Positions 26,323 to 38,217 of a DNA stretch of 64,000 nucleotides are shown one piece after another. The notes below the pieces were generated by a model. The model was not told where the DNA came from. It made no database searches and saw only the letters and a list, made by a program, of their open reading frames with translations. How positions within the stretch are numbered: position 1 is the first letter of the stretch; each line of letters opens with the position of its first letter. The position numbers and the translations under genes are program-made. Source of the stretch: Parus major (lineage: Eukaryota; Chordata; Aves; Passeriformes; Paridae); the NCBI RefSeq assembly GCF_001522545.3, contig NC_031768.1, forward strand, positions 95,855,669-95,919,668, in the 5' to 3' direction.

Positions 26323-29300
26323 AAATTCATGGGCACAAGGTTAATTCCAGCTGCACACTTCCTCTATAGAAACCTTCTTCATCTACAGCAATAGATCTGG
26401 AAAGATGAGGGGAAACAGAGAGTCCTGATGCAGTACATGAACCTGGACATTGGCAAACCAGGCAGGATTTGTTTATTCCTTCTCGTTAGCATTCTTTCCC
26501 TGCTAGTTCAATAGGAAATTTCAGCTGACTCTTCCTTTTGAGAGGAGGCCCTCAAAGCCTTCTCTGCTGCCAGTGTCACAGTGTTGTTCTAGTTTTTTCA
26601 CCTCTACTTATCTAGGCTATTTTCAAAAGGTTTCAAAGGGCTCAACAACCCTCAAAGTCACGCCTGTCACATGCGCTATCTTCATGTTCATTTACACCTA
26701 AAAGCCATCCTTAAGGAGAAGAGGAAATATTTGTTAGCTCAGGAAAAACATATATATGTATGAAAGCAGTCTAAGTGCTAAATGGAACCTGGCCACAAGG
26801 GAATTGAAAGTGTGGAGGCATGCTGCTGCCTACACTAAAGAAAATTCATACTTGTTTCTTTCTTACTTTTTCTGCTTATGGTTATTCTTTGTTGCTATTC
26901 CTTATTTACACTCTTGCAGCATCTAAAATCCAGACCAAGATAGAGGCAACTTCTGTGCAAGACTTTTGCAGTCAAAATTTTACTTTTTTACATTTTTTAC
27001 TTTTACTAGACTTACTAGTAAATAACCTGAGGTAACACATGATGGTCCCTTAAACTTGTTCTGAGGAAAAGCTTTGAGTTTGGAAAAAAACCCTTTTTTT
27101 TGACACAGTAAAATTAGAGGTTTTATTTTTTTTCTAGAAATAATTGCTTTGAGGCTGGGTTTCAAAGAAAGTTCATATTTTAAAATATATTACATAACAT
27201 TATATGCTTTAAAAGTGTAACACTAGATAAAATAAAAGGGCCCAAATTCCTGCCCAGTGCTTCAGTTTTAGAAATAAGAATAATGTCATGCCTAACTTAA
27301 CAATGAACTTTGTCTAAGTGTCCCTTTTCACAGGGGATTTTGAATTTTCAGCTCTTTACTACAGCTTGTATTCGAACTACAAAAATTAAAGCTTTCAGAT
27401 ATAGGGATCTAAAGTTTCTATATTTTAGGAAGTGGAAAATAATATGTGTTCTTGAGTGGCATTTATGGGTCAGGAGAAGACTATTACAGAGTTATAATGG
27501 AGCCAGTTACTAACAGACTGATGTGCTATCTCTTGTTTTGTTTGTGGGATTAATATTTTTCTCAGATGCCTATATTTGATTGGAAGAATTCCCTGTGCTG
27601 GAGATTTCATAATTACTCAGATATAAAGATTCAGCTTAAAAAAAAAAAATAAATAAAAAAATTTCTAATATTCAGTCACATCCAGCCAGAGCTTGTCACC
27701 AGCCAGGGAACACTGCTCCTAGAAATATTTCACTATTCAGTAGATAAGGGCAGAAACTCACAGCTTCTGTATCTTCAATATTTTAATTTCCAGTCTGTAT
27801 TTCCGTGACTTTGAGAGTAGCAGTCAGGACAAAACAAACACAAGCAACAGCTCCTTGACACTGCTCCCTAATAAAAGGAAATGCATCATTTGCTATTGCC
27901 TGGACCTTTTGCAATGAGATGTAATTAAGTGACATGAAGAGAAGGAGGCATGCAGCTACTGAATTTACACTTGAAAGACTTTATTGAAATGCTCAATTGA
28001 CATCTCTAATTTCTTTCTAAACAACATGTTTGCTGAGGTCAATGTAAGATGTTCTCTTCAATAAGTTTTGGTGAGGCTCTTCAAAATTATTGCTACCTAC
28101 TACCTGAGTACCATCTGTATCTAATGCTGAATAAATACAGAAAATGGATGATTGCAGTGGCTTATGTGAAAATAAAGAGTGTGACACTTGCAAAAATATG
28201 AAATTAAAGACAGAAGCCAAAAAGCAAAATCTAGATCTTTGATGTTATTTTTATTAAAAAAAAAATCCTGTTTAAGTCTACAAAATGCTATTGTATTTTA
28301 GCGGAATTTAACAATCAATGTGACCAAAATACTTGTTAATCTGTATTTCTCATTTTGCCTATTGTTAACAGTACCCAGAGTCTAGATCTATTTAACAGCA
28401 GACAGAATTATTGATTGATTTTGTTTTACATTTAACACTAATAAAAAGAAAAAACAGCGTTTAGAGTTCTTTAGCAGAATATGCAACTATTAATGAGTGC
28501 ATAAAATGTAAGAAAAAGGAAAGTGAAAATCTAGTCTAGACACCTTAGAAATAAAGACACTTTCCTGTCTAAACAGCTTTTGGCAAATAACTCTTCTGCT
28601 GCTGCTCTTGTCTTTGATGTTCTTGCTGCTGCTGTTCTTGACAGTTTGATGACAATTTGTAGTAAATCAAACAGTTCAAAAATAAAAAAAAAAAAATCAC
28701 TTAATATAATGTTTCATTTTACCCAAACCAGAATTCTTAAATTCCAGTTTGAGAACTTTATAAAGGACTGTTATTCCTTCTACATAAACCAGAAAAATAT
28801 TTCCAAATTAATATTTAATGGAAATTTACATTTTAAAAGATTTTTTTAAAGGTAAAAGTTTATTAAAAATGTCACAGATAAATGTCTAGTTTTTTTCCAG
28901 TATGCTTGTTTTCTGTTATTAAAATGAAAAAAATATTTTCACATATTTTGATGTCATAAAATGAGCCTCCCCTGTTACAAAGGAGAAAAAAAAAAGGGAA
29001 ATATTACATACCTCAGCAAAGTAGTCAAGTCAGCTATCAGCTGAGAAAAGTCAAGGTACTGATGGGTGTCTTCATACTCTCACATGTAGCATGGATGTAG
29101 AGGTCTTCCTTAATTATCTTCATATTCATGGCCCTGTTATCTGCGAGTTTTCTGCAGAAATGTTCAGCTGCCATTCATAGGGATTACTGCTTGTCTTCTA
29201 TCTTCACAGCTGAGGTGCCTGTAGTGGCCAGATAACAGGGGATGTGTTGGGCAAACAAGTGGAAATATGGTCAAGTACAAAAATGTATGGCCATTGCTAA

Positions 29301-32000
29301 GTCCTTACAGAAAGGTCTCTAAAATTACACAGAAATCCTACAGGATCAGAGGATCTGCACACCAAATGAGGATTCATACAGAGAAACCTAAGCCTTTTTT
29401 TTTCAGGGGCACAGCTCTGTGACCTTCAGGTGCTAAATGAGACTCCTTGACTTTTAGGTTCTTCGTGTTCCAAATGACCTGAGGTAGCTGGGATGACTCT
29501 GGAGGTCAAGGTCATCACTGCCATGCACTAGTGCAAATAAGCCAAGGTCATTGCTGAATTTAAGACAAGGCAGAAAAACAGAGCAATAGTACAAAGGTGC
29601 TCATTTCTATCAGTTTCCCTATTTCCTTCCTTTGGGATGGATGTGCAGTGAATACCTGTACTGATATCTCTGCTGTGCAGGGAATATTCAAATAGGACAT
29701 TACCTATGGTGGCTAAAATGGCTGTAAGAAATGTCCAGTTTGGTACCATATAAAAGCAGTTTTCCCTTAGATTGTTTCTGAGCTCCACAATTGCAAATAG
29801 GTCCCAGGAATAATTTTAAATGATCTCCAAATTGTATATGTAGTGTTTTAATAGGTTTTCAAACAATTTGAATAAGCAGTAATTTAAAAATAGTTCCTCT
29901 ATTCTGCTGTGGTTTGGCAAGACTGGAGGGGAGAACTGTCTGCTAAAAGATGAACTTCCACTCTGGAAAAATTTGAAATAAAACACCAGGAAACAATATG
30001 TATACAAACAGCAGAATATTTGCCAGAATTTTGTCATTCTTTCCCTACTGAGCTTGCAGTTTTTTGGAAGAAATGAGATTATTTTCCCAGCTTGGAGTGG
30101 ATTTCTCACTGAAGTCATACTCCAGGGTATACAACCACAGAGATCAATTACACATGACGGACACCGTAAGCCAAATCTCTCCTTTTGCAGGAAGAGACCT
30201 TGGGAGATAGAGGAAGTGTAAAGTAATAAATGGAAAGAGAGAAAATAAGTGGTCAAGCAATAATTTATTTTAACAATGCAGAAGCTGCCTTCATAGTTCC
30301 ACATAAAGGCAAACAAGGCTTCTAGGGAAAAAAAAAAGGCCTGTTTTCTTCTAAAATCTTCAGTGGAAGGCAGTGTATTTGTTTACACTAGAGGTTATGC
30401 CATAGGCTCTTACCAGCAATACTAGAACATGATTGAAAATTTCTCGTTGAGGAAAAGATTTATCTAAAGCATTCTATGTCTATCTCATAAAAAACTTCTA
30501 TTCTGGATCGTTTCATGTGCACCATGCATAAAATAATAATCCCTCTTAGTCTATTGTGTCCTTGGGAAAAGCAGCCCTGACCTCTCCCATTTTTCCCAAC
30601 ATGCCAGATCAAAACTTGAGAAAATTCAGATCTTCAGCGTCCACTTTTCCCAGCTTGTCATACTCCTCTCCCTCACAGCTATCCTGCCCACCATTCCTCT
30701 CCAGCCAGAACTGAACTGAGGCTTTCTAGTGGCCATGGCACACATTTCAAATCAGTGAAGGCTGTTTAGGAAAGGAATATCTTTCAGTATGGGGAAAGGA
30801 GATGTGGTGAAAGCTGAGGTGTCTGGCCTGGCCAGGAATTTTTGCAGAAGCCCTGGATCAAGCCAGCCATGTGATGGTAGAGAAAGTATTTAGACAAACA
30901 CAAGATGGGTCCTTCTGGAAAAAAATAGCATGTTAAGAATAGATGAAGATCACTTTCCTGCAATTCTATTCCCTTTTGTTTTTGTTTTTTTGTTTGGATT
31001 TTTTTTCCCCTCTTTTCATTTCCCATATGCTGCTGGCAGCTGAACTCCCCTAAGCCTTTTGGAGATGGATAGCTTCTCACCTCAACCACTCACAGCTTCA
31101 GGGAATTTGCTCAGGGAAGTACCAGAGCTCACCTCAGTGTAAACTGAATCAACAACAGATAAATAAGTTTCACTGCATCTTTCTTAAGGTTTGCCTTTGG
31201 AGGCATATATTGGGAGGAATAAATTAAAATGAAACCTTTAATATTCTCTAAAAAGTCACTAGATCGCTGTTTCCACCTTAGTGCCTTATTAAAGGAGGGT
31301 TGTTTCTGTTCATCAGCATCAAGAAGCAGTGCACACTTTGACAGTAATGCTCAGAAATCTCAGGGAAGTGGATAAATTTACGGGGAGAAAATGCCAAGGG
31401 AAAGCGGTCAATTCATAACACTGGCATTCACTATTAGCTGGTTTAATTAACTGAATGTTCAATTACCAAAACACTTTGCCTTCTATGCTAATGCTGTTTC
31501 AAATAATAGGTAAAAATAAAACAATAAAATGTAGTCCATCTGAGGCTAGGAAGCAAAGAGAGAATAAAAATTTGGGGTAGGAGATAGGAAAAAATCAGAT
31601 ATTTGTTAAGGAAATACTTCACCAAATAGCATTCAGTTTCCCATAAGATTACTCACAGATGACATAGGATGGCAGTTCAAGTGTACACATTGTTTTTCAT
31701 CACTGGTTTAGATAAACATTGTGCTGTCACTAAACAATAATGGACTTTATCTGAGGGCTGTCTCTACATTAAATTCTAACAAATTTCTGTATTTGTTTGC
31801 CCAGGGTTAAAAGGAGATTCCTGACTTTAACATAAGACATTTCTTCTTAACATTTTAAAATAATACTCACTTTTATTTTTCTTCATAATATTTAAGCAGG
31901 CTGAATAATTTAACAAAGAGCCTATTCCTCTAACTCCACTGTAATGAGGGTTTTGCAAAGACAAACCCTGCAGAGGTTTCAAAACGGTGTCACAAACCAC
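26323..32000. other. 5.7 kb without a recognised gene
   Basis: AT-rich unique-looking sequence with short A-runs at about 27640-27661 and 28680-28694 and a T-run at 30975-31010. Positions 31390-31500 resemble a conserved non-coding block (see findings). Minus frames 29816-30316 and 30784-31089 have no recognised domain. Confidence 0.45.
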
Positions 32001-32225
32001 ATGGACATTAAAACCAGGGTATGGGCATTAAAACCAGGGTATGGGCATTAAAACCAGGGTATGAGCATTAAAACCAGGGTATGGGTATTAAAACCAGGGT
32101 ATGGGCATTAAAACCAGGGTATGAGCATTAAAACCAGGGTATGGGTATTAAAACCAGGGTGTGGGCATTAAAACCAGGGTATGGGTATTAAAACCAGGGT
32201 ATGGGCATTAAAACCAGGGTATGGG
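32001..32225 (+). repeat. 20-bp minisatellite, left part
   Basis: Eleven complete 20-bp units (ATGGGCATTAAAACCAGGGT and variants) and a partial twelfth run into the sequence gap. Variation is confined to a few sites in the first ten bases of the unit: a G/A at base 4 and a C/T at base 6. The bases 32041-32100 and 32101-32160 are identical 60-mers, each with the variant order GC, AC, GT, so a three-unit higher-order repeat exists. Frames that run through the array are open only because the unit lacks stops in some phases. Confidence 0.97.
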
Positions 32226-32465
32226 NNNNNNNNNNNNNNNNNNNNNNNNNNNNNNNNNNNNNNNNNNNNNNNNNNNNNNNNNNNNNNNNNNNNNNNNNNN
32301 NNNNNNNNNNNNNNNNNNNNNNNNNNNNNNNNNNNNNNNNNNNNNNNNNNNNNNNNNNNNNNNNNNNNNNNNNNNNNNNNNNNNNNNNNNNNNNNNNNNN
32401 NNNNNNNNNNNNNNNNNNNNNNNNNNNNNNNNNNNNNNNNNNNNNNNNNNNNNNNNNNNNNNNNN
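32226..32465. other. Assembly gap of 240 N inside the minisatellite
   Basis: Both flanks are minisatellite, so the missing sequence is almost certainly more of the same array. The repeat phase does not match across the gap: the right flank resumes at base 15 of a unit that would start at 32452, while the left phase predicts starts at 32441 or 32461. The stated gap size is therefore probably an estimate. Confidence 0.97.
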
Positions 32466-32483
32466 CAGGGTATGGGCATTAAG
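32466..32483 (+). repeat. 20-bp minisatellite, right end
   Basis: CAGGGTATGGGCATTAAG is the last partial copy before unique sequence begins. Confidence 0.9.
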
Positions 32484-33074
32484 TACAGCAGTGATGTGGC
32501 TGCCAAAGCACCTCACCTCTGGTTAGCTGAATCACAGACCATCTGCAGCAGGAGTTTCATTGAGACCTGATCCCAAAGTCAGTGGGACTTGTGTGAGATT
32601 AGGCCTGAGGAGTGAAACTACAGAGACCCTAAAGCCCTCCTGCCTGACCCCAGAGATCAGCACCCACCCCGTGACAGCTCCTGGGCAGTTCCCTGAAGGC
32701 AGCAGGAGCTGTGCTGAGGCTTTTGGTGCTTTGTTTAACCACAGATGTCACCATGACCACCTGAACCAAGGTCAGGAGCTCCAACATTAGGCACACACCA
32801 AAAAGCTGCACTGAATGAGCACCTCCAAGCTCATATTCTGCCAGCTAGTAAAATAACTAAAGGTTCTGCCTGGACACACATAACTTTCCTAAGCGTGACC
32901 CAAGAAAAAAAACAAAAAAGACATCCCCAAAGCCAGCCCATCTCCCCCAGCCTACTCACCCAGACAGTATAATGACATGCATTCCAGCATAGCTCTGCAA
33001 ATCTGTTACACAAGAGCCATGTTCCCAAAAACAGCCTCTGGCTATAGCGGTGCTGAAAAAATGTTGTCTTTTTA
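32484..33074. other. No gene recognised
   Basis: Moderately GC-rich for the first 350 bp and then AT-rich. No repeat family was recognised. Two opposing frames at 32560-32811 are not supported. Confidence 0.5.
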
Positions 33075-33129
33075 TAAAAAAAAAAAAAAAAGGAAAAAAA
33101 AAGAAAACAGGGAAGAAAAAAAAAGTAAA
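33075..33129. repeat. A-rich tract
   Basis: Runs of A with scattered G and one C (about 55 bp). The minus frame that crosses it (32831-33223) encodes a Phe-rich low-complexity stretch and is rejected as a gene. Confidence 0.9.
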
Positions 33130-36100
33130 GATAAATGTCCAGGTTTTCATTTATACAGGAATGACTTTGTTGTGTGGTATGCCCTTCAATAAAATTATAG
33201 CTTAGGTCCACAAGTGTGTGCATGTTTTGAAGTCTTATATTGAATCTTATCCTTTCTTCGTTATAAAGGTATTCAATATTGTTAACAACCAGGAATGTAA
33301 ATTACAGACATACACACTCATGTACATTGCCTACCTAATTTTACAACTCCTATTAAATGTTTTTAATTATACACAATGGGTTATAAATAATAAGACAGAA
33401 ATGCATCTAAATATTTTTGCAGCAACACCAGAAGCTATAAAACTCCTTAGAATATGAAAGGTCCTCATGGAAAAATAAGTTTCAAAATTTACAAATGAAT
33501 AGTCTTTGAGAATTCAGACCCTTAGGTAGCATTGTATTTTTTTCCAACTTTTAATCCACTTTGCACCACATTAACAGAATTTTAAAAGGTCTATGGTTTA
33601 AAGTCCTTGCTGTTATGCTAGTGTGCTCACATATTAAAAAATGCAGTAGAAAGCTATTTCTTTTACCTAATTATGAAAAGAATTAAATTATTGTACTTCC
33701 TCATAATAACTCAGAAGTTCCCCAAATGCACATATTTTCATTATTTGCTTACACATTATTTATTTCTATTCTTGTGACCTTATTTTTTATAAATACATTC
33801 TAAACTTCTTCAAGAGTATGGAAAGAATATTTAATACAAAGCAAAGTAATTATACTCTGAAGGTTCTGAAATATAACTGAAGAGTATCCCTGGGGCTATT
33901 TCCTGATAATTAGGTATGGCATAAATAATCATGATTAATTATGTTTCTGGATAGTCATCTGCCTCCAATGAAATATTGTTATCCCTGATAATGCTCAATA
34001 TGAAAAAAACCCCACAACTAAATGTGTTTAAACAGAATATTTTCCTAAGACTCATGTGCAGCTCAGTCACACAAAGCTATAAATGTCTTTGATGTTGCTC
34101 TGATACATTGTGCCACTGGAATACCAATTCTTCATTTCTGAGTGCATTAAATAATATAGTCTGGCAACAAATCAAGATCCAGGAGACCACAATTACACTA
34201 AATAATTTGATGAGTTTTTGTTAAATGGGTTTGGAACATGATCTTGATTTTTCTTTTGTCCAATTTATTAAAGATATGACAAATTGTTTACCCATTTGTT
34301 ACATCCCTCTGATTACAGATGTACCAAGAAACAGAACCAGAATGTATATGGATCAGAGCTTGGGCAACTTTTTCATGATGATTTTGTAAGTACCAGCTGT
34401 GGGTTTGGATCAAAACTGAATTTTTATTCTTTGAAAGAAAGCCAAGACCTTTGCTGATTACGTCCAGCATCTCCATGTAGTGTTATTAATACCTTCTTGA
34501 GGCTTATCTTAAAATGCACAAGGCAGTGCCCTGCCAATGAAGTTTGGAAGTAAAAATGAAAGCTGAAGTGCATAATTAGCAGAACTTAGCACATGAAAAG
34601 CCAGGGGGTGGGGATGTCTCAGAGCTTGACCTTAAGGATCGGACTTCCAGGTGGGCACTGATCTTACCCAGTGCAGCTTGGTCAGACTCAAAATCTGCCC
34701 AGCACCACACCTGGGCTGACCACTGGCAGAGCACGAGCAAAGCCAGCCCTCAGAAGCCATCAGGCGTCCTTGTCTGTCCTTGGAAGGGCAGGGTGGGAAT
34801 TAGACAGTGACTTGCTGCTTGGGACACATCCAGAGACCCCTCCTTTGGAGAAGAGAGGTCCCCACCAGAAAGATGAGTATCTTCGCTGGGAAGAACTGGT
34901 CACTGTCTGAGCTGGGCTTCCTCTGGCTTATCCAGGAGGGTTGTGCTCACAAAAACATAGAAACACCCTCCACAAACCCAGAAAGAGAAGAAAGTGTCAA
35001 TTCTAGACACTGATGGCCAGTCCTTCTTTCCTTCTTTGTACTGGCTCTTTCAGCTGTGACCAAGTTGCCGCCCTTTTTGGCAGGGAGATTGGGGCAGAGC
35101 CACATTCCAGCTGAAACCAGCACAGTTGCCATGAGCAAACATGAAGATGACTGCTAATGCAGCAGGGTGATCCCTGGAGATCCACAGCTTCAGCAGGCTT
35201 GCTACTGGATAAACAGAGTCCCAAAGTTAAGGCACAGGAGGTGGGGGAGAAAAGAGGAGCTCTCAAGTTTAAAGCAGCAATCTTTACAAGCCACAAGGTG
35301 GAAGCAGAAAAGCCAGAGGGGACAGCATCTGTCATGATGAGGAACAAAATGAGTGAGCAAAATGCTCTGTTGCAAGAAAGCAGCAGGAAATAGGAGGGCA
35401 TATTCTTTAAATACATCCATCTAAGAGGGCCTAAAGAGGAGTAAAGGACTAAAAGTAGGTAAAATAATAAAATGGTCATAAAAGTCCCACCTGCCAAGAG
35501 TGTCAATAAAATGATAGGAGCAAAGGCAAAGGACATTTTCTTGGCAGCAAGAAGCACAGATGGTCAAATATAAAAACCATGCTTCTATATGGGATTTTCA
35601 TCTTTGTTACATTTTCCATGAATGAATGAGCAGGAAAAATGTGTACCTGGATTATGCTAGGTGTGAGCAAACTATAGATTTGTATTCATGAATATTCTTG
35701 CCATAAAGCCATGCTACAGGTTTTCTTTAATCCTGTTCAGTTAGGTCTGAAAGAAGTATCTTAGAGTAGCAATGTCTTTGGTGAGGTATCTTCATGCAAG
35801 TGGAAATGGAAGCATAAAGAATTCTGAAGAGATTTATTTATTTTAAATATATTTGCACTTGGCACCTCTTCATGTAAGGAGCTGGGTAAGAAAATACCTA
35901 ATTTGGAAGCAAATCACAGAGTTAGAAGGCACTACCAGTGTCACTCTGTCATTTGCTAGGAGTCATTCCTGTGTTTAACTTACAAATGTGTGCCATTGTT
36001 ACTGACATAATCCCAGCTTGTGCAAATATCCAATGAATATGGCACAAAGTTTCTGTCAGTATTTGGTTACCTAGCTTCAGCTGAACTCTGTCCACATTCT

Positions 36101-36647
36101 CAATGACTGAGAGCATGCTGATTTTAATCCTGCTCGAAAAATAATTTACATGGCAAATATAACCAAGACACATAATTGTACCCAACTTCTGCAACTCTGC
36201 TTCTTTTATAAGGAGCATCTTTCAAGGACACAAGATTCCAAGGATAATGAAATATGGGCAGAATAAAGACTGGCAAAGGGACCACCTCTGCATCTTCTAA
36301 AAGCAAGAAAGAATTGGGAAGTCTCTGCTGTCTTTGGGAAGTGCAGAAGAGAGTAAACCCCAGCCCCTGGGTCAGCTGGTGAGCTTAGACTTGCATACTT
36401 ACTGACTCTTTAAAAGCATCCTGGCCAGAAGCCCAATGCATATCTTAATATTGATGCTGAATAAAACATTTGCTCAGTTTTTCTCAGATTCCTTCTCAGG
36501 AGGAAGGAGATGTTTTGAGGCTGCAAAGGCAACCATGTAAAGCACGGTTCAGGACTGAGCATGGAGTGAATTAAAGTGACACTATAAATAGGAATATGAA
36601 CTCAAACAAAGCAAAAACAGAAGTATCAAAACTTATCTATATTCCAA
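33130..36647. other. 3.5 kb without a recognised gene
   Basis: AT-rich up to about 34500. From about 34600 to 35350 it is somewhat GC-richer. The 184-codon minus frame at 35003-35557 starts with a Leu-rich hydrophobic stretch but has no family resemblance and crosses ordinary A/G-rich plus-strand DNA. Confidence 0.45.
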
Positions 36648-36680
36648 ATATATATATATATATATATATATGCATATATT
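36648..36680. repeat. (TA)n microsatellite
   Basis: About 11 perfect TA units (36649-36671) followed by GCATATAT. Confidence 0.95.
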
Positions 36681-37799
36681 GTTTCCACCATGGGCTGAAT
36701 ATGTTTAAGCATTGTACATTAATTAAAAAGTTATGCACCTATGATCTGAAGCTGTCCCTTGGAGGCAACCTGAGCTTTTCTTTCAGTGCAGAAGTTTCCT
36801 AGATACTTTTTTTCCTTTGTTGTAGCTGTACCCATTGGCTTGGTCAGCACATACTTCCTTCCTTCTTTGTCATGTTGTTTTGCAACACACTCCTATTTCA
36901 GCATGGGGCTGCTTCTCATTCTGCATTAGAACATAGGCGTTGTGGTAATTGGCTCCAGGAAGAAGCTAAAACATATGTTTCCCCATGGCACTAATTAATT
37001 AGTCATATGCATACGCAATATTTAATTGCTATTGTACACTCTGGCCTGTTTGACTTCTGGGAAAAAGTGTGACTTTGCACCTATCTTGATTGGAAACATG
37101 CAAAAGTGAAAAGTGGCAGTATTTTTTTACAAATGAGAGAAGCAAAATTTCACTAGCCACACTATTCATTCCCAGCACATCTCTTACTTAAAAAAAGTCC
37201 TCTGCACTGTGCTCAGTACCTCTGTTAATGTAACCAAGCCTGGAAGCATAAAGCACCTGTGCTCTACATAAAACTGCTGATATGACAAAGAAAAACCTCT
37301 TCCTCAGGACTACTACTCCTCTCCTGCAGCATAACAAGTGCTAGTCAACCACAAGTGCTCCTAAGAATGGCTACTTTTAGTGCTTCTTACCAATAACAGG
37401 CAGAGGTTTTGCCCATTAAGGGTTTTATTTTCCATCTTACAACAGTGACAACCATTTGGAGCTTTGCCCATGCCTCTCTGTGCTGATTTTTAGGTATTTA
37501 TAACATTTCTATTGTACTTACCACCATATTACCAAAGTCCCTCACACTCATTAATCTCCCATGTAAATTGTTCCTTAGTTCATTTCTTAAATGACTTAGA
37601 ACAAGACCACAGCCTCTTAAGCAGATCTAGCAAGAAAAAAAAGAAATTGAAAGTAAATTATATATTCTTATTTTCTCATTACTTTTCCACTTTAAGTGTT
37701 CCTGAAATAGGCAGAATTATTAAAACAAATAAATAAACAAAAAAGCCACAGGGCTAAATTTTACCCTAAAAATATAGAGGTGACTGCACACTTGGAGCT
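36681..37799. other. No gene recognised; contains a homeodomain-type palindrome
   Basis: AT-rich sequence. CTAATTAATTAG at 36991-37002 is a perfect 12-bp palindrome with two TAAT cores two bases apart, the spacing of a paired-type homeodomain dimer site. It is followed by CATATGCATACGCAAT. Confidence 0.5.
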
Positions 37800-38217
37800 A
37801 CTGTAGACAGTCTAGCAAAGTGCCACAAAGAGGATTAAGGGACTGGAACACCTCTGCTCTGAGGAAACTTTGAGAAAACTGAGGCTCTCTAGCCCTGATA
37901 AAAGAAGGTTCAGGGGGATCTCATCAACATCTACAAATGCCTGGAGGTGCAAAAAAGGTAAGAGCCGGGATCTTCTCTGTGGTACCCAGAGACAGGACAA
38001 AAGGGGATGGGTGCAAATGGAGACACGTGGGGCTCTCTCTGAACATCAGGAAATACTTTTTTCCTGTGAGGGCGACTGAGCACTGGCACAAGTCACTCAG
38101 AGAGGTGGTGGTCTCCCTCCTTGGAAGGGAAGCCCACTCCTGGGCTCTGCTTGAGCAGGGAGATTGAAGCAGGGGAGCTCCAGGGGTCCCTTCCAACCAC
38201 AACCATTGTGTGACATC
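37800..38217 (+). mobile_element. CR1 LINE 3' end
   Basis: Landmarks appear in the usual order: CACAAAGAGGATTAAGGGAC at about 37823, GGGGATCTCATCAACATCTA at 37915, CCCAGAGACAGGACAAAAGG at about 37984, CTCTGAACATCAGGAAATAC at 38037, GAGCACTGGCACAAG at 38079 and GGTCCCTTCCAACCACAACC at about 38185, ending in CATTGTGTGAC. Many small deletions separate it from a full copy, including the part between the 'tccttgga' block and 'gcttgagcaggg'. The end type (ACCATTCTGTGA) differs from that of the copy at 793-1535, so it belongs to a different CR1 subfamily. Frames inside it are shadows of dead ORF2 sequence. Confidence 0.93.

Noticed and set aside
28580..28849. Frame starting with an Ala/Leu-rich stretch from CTG-like triplets
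   Set aside because: The triplets are few and imperfect, and the frame decays at once into AT-rich sequence with poly-A.
32001..32483. Regular repeats as a CRISPR array or telomere-like sequence
   Set aside because: Units are directly adjacent with no unique spacers, and the context is vertebrate. CCAGGGTATGGG is not the TTAGGG telomeric unit.
32168..32570. Several open frames across the minisatellite and gap
   Set aside because: Most of their length is N or repeat. The frames exist because the unit lacks stops in some phases.
35003..35557. 184-codon minus frame with hydrophobic start
   Set aside because: No recognised family. Opposing frames of similar length overlap it, as expected from chance.
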